Below, piece by piece: positions 47,771 to 59,100 of a DNA stretch of 64,000 nt. Origin of the DNA: Absidia repens (Eukaryota > Mucoromycota > Mucoromycetes > Mucorales > Cunninghamellaceae); contig MCGE01000037.1 of the NCBI GenBank assembly GCA_002105175.1, positions 221,001 through 285,000 on the forward strand, in the 5' to 3' direction. The notes under the pieces were generated by a model. The model searched no databases and was not told the DNA's origin. It saw only the letters and a program-made list of their open reading frames with translations. The position numbers and the translations under genes are program-made. Positions within the stretch are counted from its first letter, which is position 1. The number at the start of each line of letters is the position of its first letter.

Positions 47771-50014
47771 CTATATACATTTGTTCTCCAACCAAAGAGA
47801 CTTGACCTTATCCTGGATGCCATCTTCCAATGTCACGCCTTGTTTGTTGAGGTCGTCATATGTTTGTTTCAGTTTGATCATTTCACCCGCTTGACCATAG
47901 CATATCAGTAAAGCTGCATAGCACTTTTCAGTCATGAGATGATTTGACGACAAGAGATCTACCCAATATTCACAGGCAACCACATTTCCGTCCAAAGCCA
48001 TACTAGATAATACCGCCTGCACTGAGGATTGTAAATACTTGATGTCATCATACCTTAATCCTTCCTTCAAATCACGTTCGGCATCAGCCACATTTCCATG
48101 CTGTAGTCGGGACTGTATCAAGATCGCCCTGGTGCCAATATTGGTGATAATATCTACATCATTTCTACCAAGGAAGTCGTCCAATTTTTTCATTTCACCA
48201 ATCAGTCCATAACCTTCCACCATAACGTCCACTAACTGGCTATCAATTTTGTATGACTTCTGTTGCTGCTGTCGTATGTTGATATACCGTTCGAACAAAG
48301 TTTCAGCCATATCCAGTTGATCCAATTTGAAATACCCCTGAATCATTGCTTGGTACGATGTTGACAAGGATTCTAAGTACCGCTGCCGATTGTTGTTGTT
48401 GTTGTTGCTGGATTCATAAAGTTGTTGCACCTTGTCAAACATGTTGGCTGCCAATTCTAATTGTCCTTGTTGTACATAAGCGCGCACCATAAATGCATAA
48501 TGATCTCCACTGACCGGTTTTCGTAAGGTTTCCTCTATCACATCCACAATTTGTTGGGCTATATCCAGTTGACCCCGCAGCATACAGGCACGCAGTAAAG
48601 ATGATGTCGCAGAGTGGTTTGCCCCGTGACCATATGCCAGTAAATCATAAAACATAGCAATACCAGAAATCAGATGTTGTTTTCGCGCAAAGCCGGTGAT
48701 CGCCTTATAGAAACATATCGCCGTTGATCTTGAGAATGTATAGCCACGTTGTCGTAAATCCCAGTATACCTGTTCCACTGCTGAATAACCTTGGGTCCGA
48801 AGGTAACAGTCCAAAAGCGTAGTTAAGACACCATCATCAAGTTTTTGCCCGTCAGTCATCGTGGTCATCATGGCCTGCCATAATCGTTGTAAAGTATCCA
48901 AAGGCACACCTTGTTGTTTTGTTGAAGTACCTTGGTTTGAATTCTTTAATAATGTTGGTGAAGTATACGCATATAAAAAGTCTTGGTATATCCGATAATC
49001 AGCGACAAGTCCATCGTCCATCATTATTTGGAATAGTTCAACAGCACGATCTATATTCATATCACGAATGTCAACAAAGCCACCACCACGTCCAAGATAG
49101 CCACTAATGACGGTATGATAGGATGTCACATCGGGTATCGCCACTACCGACAAACCAGGATCCATTTCTTGTTGCTGGCTTGAAAGTCGCATCATTTCCA
49201 AAAGTCGTTCAGCAGCATCCATATAACCGCCCTTTGCACAACCAGCGAGAGCGGTGTTCCAAGTCGTCACATCTAACTGAAGATTGGCCTTCACACATGC
49301 CATCATCATCATTGGTAAGATAGTCCCTTGTCCCACACCAGCCATTACTTCCACCAGTTTTTTGACCTTTCGATTCGTCCGTTTAAAGTGCCGTTCTTGT
49401 TCACATTGGAAAAATTTGGTGAATAGCAGTTGCATTTCTTGTAGTGTATCATTGGGAGGAGTAGTGTTGGCCGAGAGAGAGGAGGAGCTGGTATGTATAG
49501 CGTAGCCCAAAAGCAGTTGGATATAAGTTTGAGAATTGGGTAAGATGCCACGGCGTGTCATATCGTCTAATAAAGCATGAGCTTCCAGTTGGCGTTTTTC
49601 ATGGTTGAATTGTTTTGCAAGTGCTTTAATAATATGGTTGTATGTTGTGATAGTTGGTGTGTGACCCAATCGATAGATATCCGCCAATAAACGATGCACA
49701 GAATCCACATCACTGTTTTTGGCTTTATCCACTAGAGCCTTTTCCATCGATTTTCTCGCAAGATTGGCCACCTTATTGCTATTTTTGGTCACTGAGTTGG
49801 AGGTATGCGTTGGCGTCAAAAAGGAGGGCGGCGAGGTCGGCGGTGACAGTGGTGCTGGCGGAGGGGGTTGATAGTTGATCTGGGATGACATGCGGTGTGT
49901 TTGTTTCGTTGCTAAGGATACAGATCGACTGTGTTGTGGAAAGACAATACCATGGCAAATACGTTTGATCCATAAGCGTCGACATAGAGTGGAACCACTT
50001 GAAGTCACGGACAT
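47771..50014 (-). CDS. Pentatricopeptide repeat (PPR) protein, mitochondrial
   Basis: A single-exon frame of 747 residues. The N-terminus is basic and Ser/Arg-rich with few acidic residues (residues 1-45), consistent with a mitochondrial presequence, followed by a Pro-rich linker. From about residue 75 onwards, repeated 35-residue helical pairs of the PPR type are visible, for example TITTYNHIIKALAKQ, VTTWNTALAGCAKGGYMDAA, VTSYHTVISGYLGRGG, YHAFM-type and ALLICYGQAGEMIKLKQTYD. PPR proteins bind organellar RNA and act in its processing, stability or translation. The specific target is unknown. The gene is divergent from the PP2A B55 gene. It lacks introns, in contrast to most neighbours. Confidence 0.88.
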   Translation of the reverse strand: MSVTSSGSTLCRRLWIKRICHGIVFPQHSRSVSLATKQTHRMSSQINYQPPPPAPLSPPTSPPSFLTPTHTSNSVTKNSNKVANLARKSMEKALVDKAKNSDVDSVHRLLADIYRLGHTPTITTYNHIIKALAKQFNHEKRQLEAHALLDDMTRRGILPNSQTYIQLLLGYAIHTSSSSLSANTTPPNDTLQEMQLLFTKFFQCEQERHFKRTNRKVKKLVEVMAGVGQGTILPMMMMACVKANLQLDVTTWNTALAGCAKGGYMDAAERLLEMMRLSSQQQEMDPGLSVVAIPDVTSYHTVISGYLGRGGGFVDIRDMNIDRAVELFQIMMDDGLVADYRIYQDFLYAYTSPTLLKNSNQGTSTKQQGVPLDTLQRLWQAMMTTMTDGQKLDDGVLTTLLDCYLRTQGYSAVEQVYWDLRQRGYTFSRSTAICFYKAITGFARKQHLISGIAMFYDLLAYGHGANHSATSSLLRACMLRGQLDIAQQIVDVIEETLRKPVSGDHYAFMVRAYVQQGQLELAANMFDKVQQLYESSNNNNNNRQRYLESLSTSYQAMIQGYFKLDQLDMAETLFERYINIRQQQQKSYKIDSQLVDVMVEGYGLIGEMKKLDDFLGRNDVDIITNIGTRAILIQSRLQHGNVADAERDLKEGLRYDDIKYLQSSVQAVLSSMALDGNVVACEYWVDLLSSNHLMTEKCYAALLICYGQAGEMIKLKQTYDDLNKQGVTLEDGIQDKVKSLWLENKCI

Positions 50015-50612
50015 TTATGTGTGTATGGAAAGGAAGGGAAGGAAAAGCAAGGACAAAAATTGTTCAAATAATGTAAGAGGCGTAACAATGATTTTTTTTT
50101 TTGTCCTTGACTTTCAGGTAATATCCTTTTCAATATGTACAAATATATGGAGAGTAAAAAGGTAACTGACAGAAGAGGGAAAAATATATTTGAACAAAGT
50201 GGTTAAAAAAAAAAAAAATAACCACTGTGACGTTTAAACAGTCGGGATCTGGAATTAGCCATCAAAAGAGTTTCGGCAGGTACTCACAGTTTGATGAAGG
50301 CATTGACGGACACCCAGCAAACCTTAATTTTTATTATTACACAGGCACTGCAACCTAGTAAGTGGTGATAGTGTTGTTCATTCTATTAAATGCAATTTTA
50401 AACATAATCATCAGTACTCTTCCAACAACGAGACATAATAAAGAATTAGATGACCAGGGCTCATGGAAAAAAATCACCAATAACAGAAAACAGCGGTGTT
50501 TTAACGGGATTTTCGCTAAAACTCCGTTTCACTTTTTTTTTTTCTTTCTCTTCTTTACCTTCAAATATTCTCAATATCTTAAGTACACTATACAACAAAA
50601 TACGACACTGAC
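50015..50612. promoter_or_regulatory. Divergent promoter region, PPR and B55 genes
   Basis: About 600 bp between two start codons. Contains A- and T-runs (50205-50218, 50530-50540) but no recognisable core promoter element. Confidence 0.4.
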
Positions 50613-52845
50613 ATGAACTCCAACGAAGACCATAACTGGAAATTTGCCCAATGTTTTGGTGACAAAGGAGAATCTGACGATATTACTGAAGGTAAAAAAT
50701 AAAGGGAAATAAAAGGACCTCATCTGGCGAAAACAAGATAAAAACAACCTCCGGCCGTCATTGTTTTGAAGTTGATGGGTTACCGGCCGTGGGGGTAGTA
50801 AAAGTGGATAGATATTTTTTACGAAGCTGTTTATGTTTGATTTAATAACCTCTTCTCTCTTTTGTGCCTGCACCAACTTTCATAGCCGACATCATCACTG
50901 CCGTTGAATTTGACCACAGTGGCGACTTTTTGGTGACGGGCGATAGAGTAAGTAAGAAAAAAAAAAAAAAAAAAGGACAAGATAGACAAGAACTAATACT
51001 TTTACTAATACACCTATTCTATTTCTACTTAACAGGGTTCGACGAAAAAAGAAGAAGAAGAAAATAGCACCCGCATGCGCCCTCGTTTATTAGTTGACCT
51101 CTTCTTACATGCTCTTTATTGATATATTTGTAGGTGGCCGTGTGGTACTCTTCGAAAGAAATGATAGCGTAAGTGCTCAATCGATGATGTAATGGTGTTA
51201 TTGTATATGTGTATGTATGTTTTAATGTTTGCGTCTGTACGCGTTTTGTTTTGTTTTTTATAAATGTAGAAAAAGGGATGTGAATACAAGTTTCATACTG
51301 AATTCCAATCCCACGAAGCAGAATTCGATTACCTCAAAAGTTTGGAAATTGAAGAAAAAATCAATAAGATCAAATGGTGTAAACGACAAAACTCAGCTCA
51401 CTTCCTTCTTTCAACAAATGGTAAAGGATTAAAGAAGGAAGAGGTGTTTAGGGTCGGTGTAGGACATGGATTGATATATTTTCTGGCTGACAATTTTCAT
51501 TTGATTCATAGACAAAACTATCAAGCTCTGGAAAGTTTACGAAAAATCTCTCAAGGTCGTGCAAGAAAACACACTGAACGATGGACCACAACCTGTTGCC
51601 AATGCCTTACGTATACCAAAATTGGCTCATCAAGATACAATCATTGCTGCTGCTCCACGAAAAGTATATGCCAATGGTAAGTGAAATACGAAAAAGAGTC
51701 AAAATGAAGATGGTTAATAAACAGGATATTGAATTTTTATTTAGCTCATGCCTATCACATCAACTCTATCTCCATCAACTCTGACAGCGAAACTTACATC
51801 TCGGCGGATGACTTGCGCATCAATCTGTGGAACTTGAACATATCCGATCAATCTTTCAGTAAGTAAAATACCATATTGTAATCGACAACTTTTTTCCTTA
51901 TTTGTTCACGGAAACTAATATCCTTTTTCATATTATTAGACATTGTAGATATCAAACCCGCCAACATGGAAGAGCTCACTGAAGTCATTACTGCCGCTGA
52001 ATTTCACCCCTATCAATGCAACATGTTTATGTACAGCTCTAGCAAAGGCACCATCAAGCTGAGCGATATGCGTGAATCTGCATTATGCGACCAACATGCT
52101 AAAGGTAGAAAAAAAAAAAAAAAAAAAAAAAAAAAAGCGAAAAGAAATACTGCAACCCAATGATTAACACTAGCCATAAAGTATTTGAAGAGGCTGAAGA
52201 TCCTGCCAGTAGATCCTTCTTCTCTGAAATCATCTCTTCTGTGTCCGACATTAGCTTTAGCCATGATGGTCGGTACATCTTATCAAGAGACTATTTGACT
52301 TTGAAAATCTGGGATATCAATATGGACAATAAACCTGTACAAACCATCAACATCCATGACCAGTTACGATCTAAATTATGCGACTTGTACGAAAACGATT
52401 GTATTTTTGACAAATTCGAGTGCACTTTTAGTGGTGATGACAGGTAATATTTGAAGAAAAAAATCGCTGCCTTCGTAGTATTCCCTCATTTAAGTACTGA
52501 TCTTTTTTTTTTTTTTTTTACATTTAGCCATGTGATGACTGGATCTTATAATAATACATTCCATCTTTATGATCGTGAAGGCAAATCCGATATTACTCTT
52601 CAGGCAGATAAGAGTGCATTCAAGGCGAAACGTTTAGGCTCCTCTAAAAACAAGATGGCTATGACAAGAGGTCCAGGAAAAGGCAGTGTGGTTGGCTCCG
52701 ATCCTACTGATTTCAACAAGAAGATCCTTCATTCATCGTGGCACCCCCAAGAAAATACTATTGCTGTCGCTGCTACCAATAATCTTTTCATTTTTACGTA
52801 AGTGATTTTACTTTATATATATATATATACAATCCCATACTGATT

Positions 52846-52889
<44 letters not shown>

Positions 52890-52903
52890 TCAGTGAACAA
52901 TGA
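50613..52903 (+). CDS. CDC55: PP2A regulatory subunit B55 (Cdc55/PPP2R2), WD40 propeller
   Basis: Ten exons: 50613-50691, 50886-50947, 51134-51168, 51270-51420, 51512-51676, 51745-51858, 51940-52104, 52182-52443, 52528-52797, 52894-52903. The chain follows B55 throughout: [123 protein letters not shown] and [20 protein letters not shown]55 directs phosphatase 2A to mitotic and signalling substrates. The exons sum to 1313 nt, one short of 438 codons. The missing base falls between 50947 and 51134, where GDR must join GGRVV. A one-base exon (51036) or a base-calling error could supply it. Confidence 0.93.
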
Positions 52904-53639
52904 TTTGACTGGTAGTTCCTCTTCCATTAGCCTCCCCCTTTATTCCTTTTTTTATAGCTCCCTACCCTCCACACAATATCATTTGATTGTACCACGACAG
53001 TATCATATTTGACATTTGTTTAGTTCTTATCAGATACACCCGCCTTTACCGTCCTATATGAATTCCCTATGTTTTTATTATTCTTGATTTATACATGTTT
53101 TTATCGTCCTACCGTTTATTCTTCTTCAATAAAGATCTATATTCTCTCTTTTTTTTTGTTTTGTTTTATTTTGTTATTGTTGTTGTCGATGACTAGTCCC
53201 TTGTGGTCGTCCAATCGACTTTCATTTTGGGCTTTTTATTATACCATATGTAAATGAAAATTGTGAACTGAGTGTGTACAGTATGCTCCGTCTTGTGGAG
53301 GCTATAACAATTGTAAAGGAGGTTCCTCTAGCATTAAGGTCTTCATTTATTGATATGCTGGGTGGAATGAAAATTAGGCTACATATTATGATAAGTGACC
53401 TGGCAGGGATTAACATAAAACGGGGACCCATGCTCTATGGTTCTGGATTTACTTGCAGTACTGTGCTGTATAGTCCAATTTCATTACTACTAGTGGATCG
53501 TTGAGCAGGTAGAGGGCTGCCGTTAATATTAAATGACCCTATCCAGAAAATAATTCACTGGCGCTTTCGTCGGGAGGGGGGAGGTTGGGTATGATGGGAG
53601 TGGTCATAATAACTAGGCTATAAAACAAGTGTTTGATTG

Positions 53640-54290
53640 CATACTCACAAACAGATACAATAGCGGCATTGTACGACACTTAAAAGAATCAAAAGGATAT
53701 AGAAAAAAGGACATATTTTATTTAAAGAATACTCGATACTAAACTAGAAGAATGGAGATCATTGTAGCCAGGATCTATTGGAAGTACCATGCGGAGACCA
53801 TTAGAAGTTTGAAGAATGGTCAACATTAATATGAAGGGACGATTGTAAAAAGGGTACTAATAAATCGTGCAAGGCATATCTTTTTTTTTTCAAACATATC
53901 AATGGTCACTAATCGAAAGAAGTGTCGCTTTAAAGATATCACATGTACAAGACTATTGGGAAAATGTTTAATTGAAGCAGGTAAAAAACATATATATATT
54001 TTATTCAGATATAGACATGAGCTAACAATAAACTAAGCTAATGAAGGCTCCAAAAAGCCAAACTAATGATGATCCCAAATCCTGAATCCAAAATGCAAGG
54101 GTTTCTCCATGCATCTTGTAATCCCTGATCTGGAAACCCTTTTAAACTAGTCCTGACTCATCCTAAGTTCAACATGACCCATACAAGTTGAATGGTGAAG
54201 GGAAAAAAGAAAACGAGCGAAAAAAAGAGGCACGAAAAAATTCACGTGGGCAGGATTTGAAATATTTTCTGTGGTGTCTCACTGAACTGC
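53640..54290 (-). repeat. Dispersed repeat R1, copy G
   Basis: Tail at about 53643 (plus strand ACTCACAAACAG), AATAAAATATG near 53712, GTTGACCATTCTTCAA on the minus strand near 53815, AATAAAATATAT near 54000, core near 54100-54130, and head on the minus strand at about 54240-54262 (ATTTCAAATCCTGCCCACGTG), preceded by CAGTTCAGTGAGACACCACA, which includes a tRNA box A-like string. Confidence 0.87.
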
Positions 54291-54792
54291 ATTCCCTCAT
54301 ACTTTTCGATAATCTTTTTCATTTCGATGAAAAAATAAAAAATAAAAAATAAAAGAAAGGTTCCAGAAGACCACTGTATTGCTAGATATAGCATGAATAA
54401 ACATTGAAGGATAACAATGCAATTTGGTTTTACTATTGATATCGCTGTTGCGAGTCCCCATTATATGTCTGTGCAAAAAGAAAACGGATATGAGGCAAAT
54501 TTGGTCGCCTACTAGGCTTCAAAAAACAGGGAAGAGAAGGTTTCCTTTAGTGATTTTAAAAAATGGACCAGAAAAACGTCAGCGATGGCCACATATGCCC
54601 GTTGCTGTAACTGCAGTAACAGCGACTATTGTTAGAACATGTTTCTAGCACTTGCGATATTATAAAAAATTCAGTGGACAGAAATTTATGGAAAAAATAT
54701 GAATATAATGGAGAGCAAAATAGTTAATACAGTAACATTATTACAGTAGCAAGCATGCATTTCATTACATGATACGTTGATTTTTAGGAATT

Positions 54793-54805
54793 GTTCAAAT
54801 CCCGC
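54793..54805 (+). promoter_or_regulatory. Box B-like motif upstream of ATP18
   Basis: GTTCAAATCCCGC, about 180 bp before the ATP18 ATG. Identical in core to the heads of R1 repeats. Confidence 0.35.
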
Positions 54806-54982
54806 TTTTTTTGAATTTGGCAGTGACCTGGAAAAAAGTTTTCGTCAGGTCGGATAATGAAAAATTGTGATCTGCCGGGGCAAAAAAGTGTGACTTGTCA
54901 GTGCTTTGAAAAAGAAGAGGGGACATTGGGCGAAAAAAACATCTCTTCTTCCTCTTTTTATTTTATTGTATAAGAAAATAAC

Positions 54983-55343
54983 ATGTTCGGTCTTCGCAAA
55001 TTCAACACCCCTGTCCTCCGTCCTGCCGCTCCCTTCATCGTTGGTGGTGTTTCTGTCCTCTTCCTTGTTGCCAAGATGCAAGATGCTATGATCAACTGTA
55101 AGTGTCCCAAAAAAGCAGGACCACTGTTTACTTACCACATTCTAACAACCTGGGATATACTAACTTTATGTCTTATCATACTCATTTTTTAGCTGACGAA
55201 TACAGAAATGATCCCAGAAACCCTGCTTGTACGTATTGAATATCATGAATAGAACAAAAATAGGCTGGTATCAACATCAGATGAAAACTGGTGAACTAAT
55301 CTTGTTTTATTTTATAGTGTCTGCTGGCAAGAAGGACCATTAA
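54983..55343 (+). CDS. ATP18: ATP synthase subunit j (Atp18)
   Basis: Exons 54983-55097, 55193-55228 and 55318-55343 sum to 177 nt, giving 58 residues, essentially the length of yeast Atp18 (59). It starts MFGLRKFNTPVLRP, followed by a single hydrophobic membrane segment (PFIVGGVSVLFLVAKM) and ends with the conserved DEYRNDPRNP motif and a Lys-rich tail. Subunit j sits in the membrane Fo part of the mitochondrial ATP synthase and helps form dimers. There is no cleavable presequence, as expected. Two of the exons are under 40 bases, so automated callers could miss this gene. AATAAATAAAC follows at about 55437. Confidence 0.92.
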
Positions 55344-56108
55344 ATCTAGATAATTTCTAGTATATATGTTTACCAGTCCCCTTTTATTTTGTCGACCTTC
55401 TTATTATATGCATCATTGTGTCAACTCTAGAAGTGAATAAATAAACAACCAAAAACCAATCCCTTTTTGTAGAATCAAACTATATATATCTTTTGTCTTT
55501 GTCTTTATTATGTTCAATCAAATGTTGGGGAAGGGAATAAAAGAAAAGGTTGGTGATAATTCCAAATGTGTAGATGGGGACAAGTCTTGTATTTAGAAAG
55601 GGGGGGGAAGATTTTGGCAATGAAACGAGAAGAATGGGGAGACTTGTGCTGGCGAAATAGAGGCACAGGAAGAATTTATGATGATTGAGTGGAATGGCGA
55701 AGTGGTGAACCTATGAGTGTAAATGAAGGGATGATGATTTGTATCCTATTGCATGTAGCTTAGGATCAATCAGTACAAACCAGATATCGTTTATTGACCC
55801 TGAGGACGTGGACACATCGATTAATAGAGCTGTGATGCCAATCATCAGTCACCTGTAGATATAATAGAAGCTAAGCCGGGTGAATGCCATTTTACATACC
55901 GTCATTACCACTTTAATTCATGTCGAAGGCTGTTGTATCGACCATGTATATCTCAAGAAATCCAAGTCAAGGCTTCTATGAATTAGTACGTTGACAAGCT
56001 GACTTTTAATTCTTCAATTTTTTTTTTTAATGCGCAGTTTGGGCAGTTGGCTGCCACCTTTTCTACTATTTATTTTATTATTACTATTATTATATTCTGT
56101 TTTATTTT
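55344..56108. other. Intergenic region, ATP18 to BTB gene
   Basis: 3' flank of ATP18 and promoter of the large BTB gene. The leader just before 56109 is T/A-rich (TTTATTATTACTATTATTAT). No other feature seen. Confidence 0.45.
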
Positions 56109-59100
56109 ATGAAAAAAACGAAACCTCACAAAAAAGCGTCGGACGGTGATATTCAGCTACACAAGTTATACCATGCCCTTAAATCCCCTCAGTCGACGAG
56201 CAGTAAACGATATCTTGGATTACTCTCATCGGCGCCTATATCCAGTATTGACCAACTTCTTTGCAAAATAGCCTCACGTGCTCAGAAAAGTAGTCATCCG
56301 ACTCTTACTTCAATCAATGATGCTGGTGATGATGATCTTGAAAGACCAATCTCTGATGAATGGCCTCTTCATCGACTGTTGATTTGTTTCGATGCCGTGC
56401 TTGGACACCTGAAACGCCGATCTTGCCAACATGATCTCCTACCACTTCGATCGTTCAAAGCTTGTGTCCGACTTGTACTCGGCGTTCTCTCTGATGCTGG
56501 TGAAATATCAGATGCGGTTGCCAACGATGATTGTGTTATCTATGCGGTCACCAAACTCAATGGCGCTAAGTGCTGGCACAAACTCATGGAACATATGGCG
56601 AGGTTGACTCAACGGACAACATCCACAACGAACACGGCGGAATCTGGACTTGTCAGGGCGATACTGAAGGACATTCGATCACGGCAAATTCATGTTTGGA
56701 TTCTTCATTGGGCAACAGATGTCTCAGAACATGATATGTCACCATACATATTACCTTCAACTTCTCAACAAACAATGATGCGGGCAAGATGTTATGGTCT
56801 TCGCGGTCTTTTAGTACAATCCTCTTTCTTTGGCTCTGACTTGATTCTACATGATGCATATCGTCGATTATTATGTAATCCTCTCTTTTTATATTTTGGT
56901 CAAGGTCCTCATACTGTGGTGAAGCAAGGTACTTGTTCTTCGTCCTCTTTAGACACATCCGTGGGGAAACGGCGACGGGTACAGCAGCAACGGCATCTTC
57001 TTGACGACACAACTCAACTGCTCTCCATTTGTACTCTTTCAAGTCAACTGTTGGATGCTTTATGCAAAGTGGAGGTGGAACAGAAAGATATCTTTGGGTC
57101 GGGGCGTGGTCACCTTACTTGGGAGGCGTTTATTGGGTCATCAACATCAAACTCAAGTGCATTGGCTCGAATATGGACTGGGGCTATATTGGATTTATTG
57201 TACATCGAGGATACAGCGACATCTCCACCGAACGACAACAAACTGGATAAAGGACGACTATTTTACTGTTTGACGACGGTTTTGATGAAACTACCACCGG
57301 ACAACGAAGTATTCATACATCTCTCGCCTTCTGGTCAGCATCACAATGGCTTGATTACATCATGGTTTATGGCGATGCCAGTGCTTTTTGCTCAATTCGC
57401 TTATTACCTGCAACAGCCACATATTGAAGAACTAGGTAGCGGTGGCGACAGCTCTCATGGTAGAAGTGGTAGACATGATGGCAGTGGCAAAATATCAATG
57501 AAGACAAACGCATTGCATTCTGTGTATACTATGGATGTTTTGATGCGTCTCTTGACTAGACTGTGTCACGTCTCATGGCGATGCTTGGTTTTGATTTTGG
57601 ACAGAAAAAGACAAGGTATTAGCGAAAATGGTGATCTGGATCTACAACAATTCGGGGTGAAGATGACGGGATGCCTGACAAATTTCTTATTGGCATTTAC
57701 AGCTTATCCTGTCTCGGTGGAAAACCTTGTTACAATGGCGTTTGGTGATGGATATGGTGTTGGCGCGAATAGCGGTATGTCCCCGACTTTGCTCTCTATG
57801 GATCTTTGCGCAGATGTGGTGATTCGTGGCTACTTTGGTCTAACTAGCAAGATTGTTGAAGAATCCTATGACCTCCTGGGACCATTATTAGAAACAATGA
57901 TGCAGTATATTCAAGTGGTGCCAACTTCGTGGCGGTTAGAAATTGGGCCTAGAATCGCATGGTGTGTCCGTTCCCAAATGGCTCTTCTCTATGGTGATGG
58001 CAAATTGGATGATTCTCCCTTGGGACCCAAGTTTCAAAAGTTGGTGGTCTACCTGCTACATGATGATGGGGCGATTGATCAATTAGCTGAATCCTCGACT
58101 GGTTTGGGAAAATGTATATGGAAACCTACAATTTTGCAAGCTCTTGATGGTTTGAAAGTGGCATCAGATTTGGTAGCAGTATCAACATCAGTACAATCTT
58201 TGGAACCAGCAACGTCTGTATCATCAATTTCAACTGAAAACCTACAGGCACTTGCCAAATCAAAACGCGCATTAGTTGCTCTGGAAAAGATATCCCGTCA
58301 TCCAAGGGCTTGTGAAAGATTGGCGGAAACGAATATTCTGGATTTAATTGACACTACACTGATTCCTTGTATTTGGTCGGCATCATCACCCTCGGTAGTC
58401 GACGATTTGGAAGCCAAAGTGCGCAATGATCTGCTACAGCATGCTTCAATTCATATATGGTCGGTGTATGGTCTGCTTGTACGGTTATTGGCGTCACTGT
58501 CTGAACGAACATCACTCATGCGATCCAAGCTTTTACAAGAAAGGCGACTTGTGGATGTGATTATGGGACTTCTTTGGTGCACACTTCGATGTCAAACAAC
58601 TCTTTATGCAGACGTTCAACAACAGGATCATAATGAAAAAGCCAGGGAACGAATTGTGGCTTGTCAACATGTGGTGGTCGCATCTTTGCAGGTGGTGTCT
58701 GCTTATCGGTATGACAAATCAGCAACGCTAGAGTGGATGTCTTGGAAACAAGAGGATGAGCGAGGACGAACATTGACCCTAGTATCTGCTTTGATATGTA
58801 TCCTGGTGCCGTGGTACAACAATGATGTCAACGGAAGAGCAGTAGACGACGATAGTGTGAATCGATATCAGTGGATGATCTTCACCAATCAAATGACGAG
58901 TGCCTTGAATGTATTAGAACATATATCTTACCTCGACGAATGTGGAAAACAGTTGATTCATGATAACGACAAGGCATTGTGGGAATTATCCCGATGGCTG
59001 GCAGCTCTCTCTAGCTTAGTGGATCATTCGCAAGAACGTTTACATACCGCAGGCGGCATATCTGACGACAGTTCTGGGGGATCTGATGAGGTGCGAAACC

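Larger units (their letters stand above)
52904..54982. other. Intergenic region with a repeat copy
   Basis: It holds the 3' flank of B55 (TCAATAAAGATC at about 53118), repeat R1 copy G, and the ATP18 promoter with a GTTCAAATCCCGC string (54793-54805). No gene seen. Confidence 0.5.
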
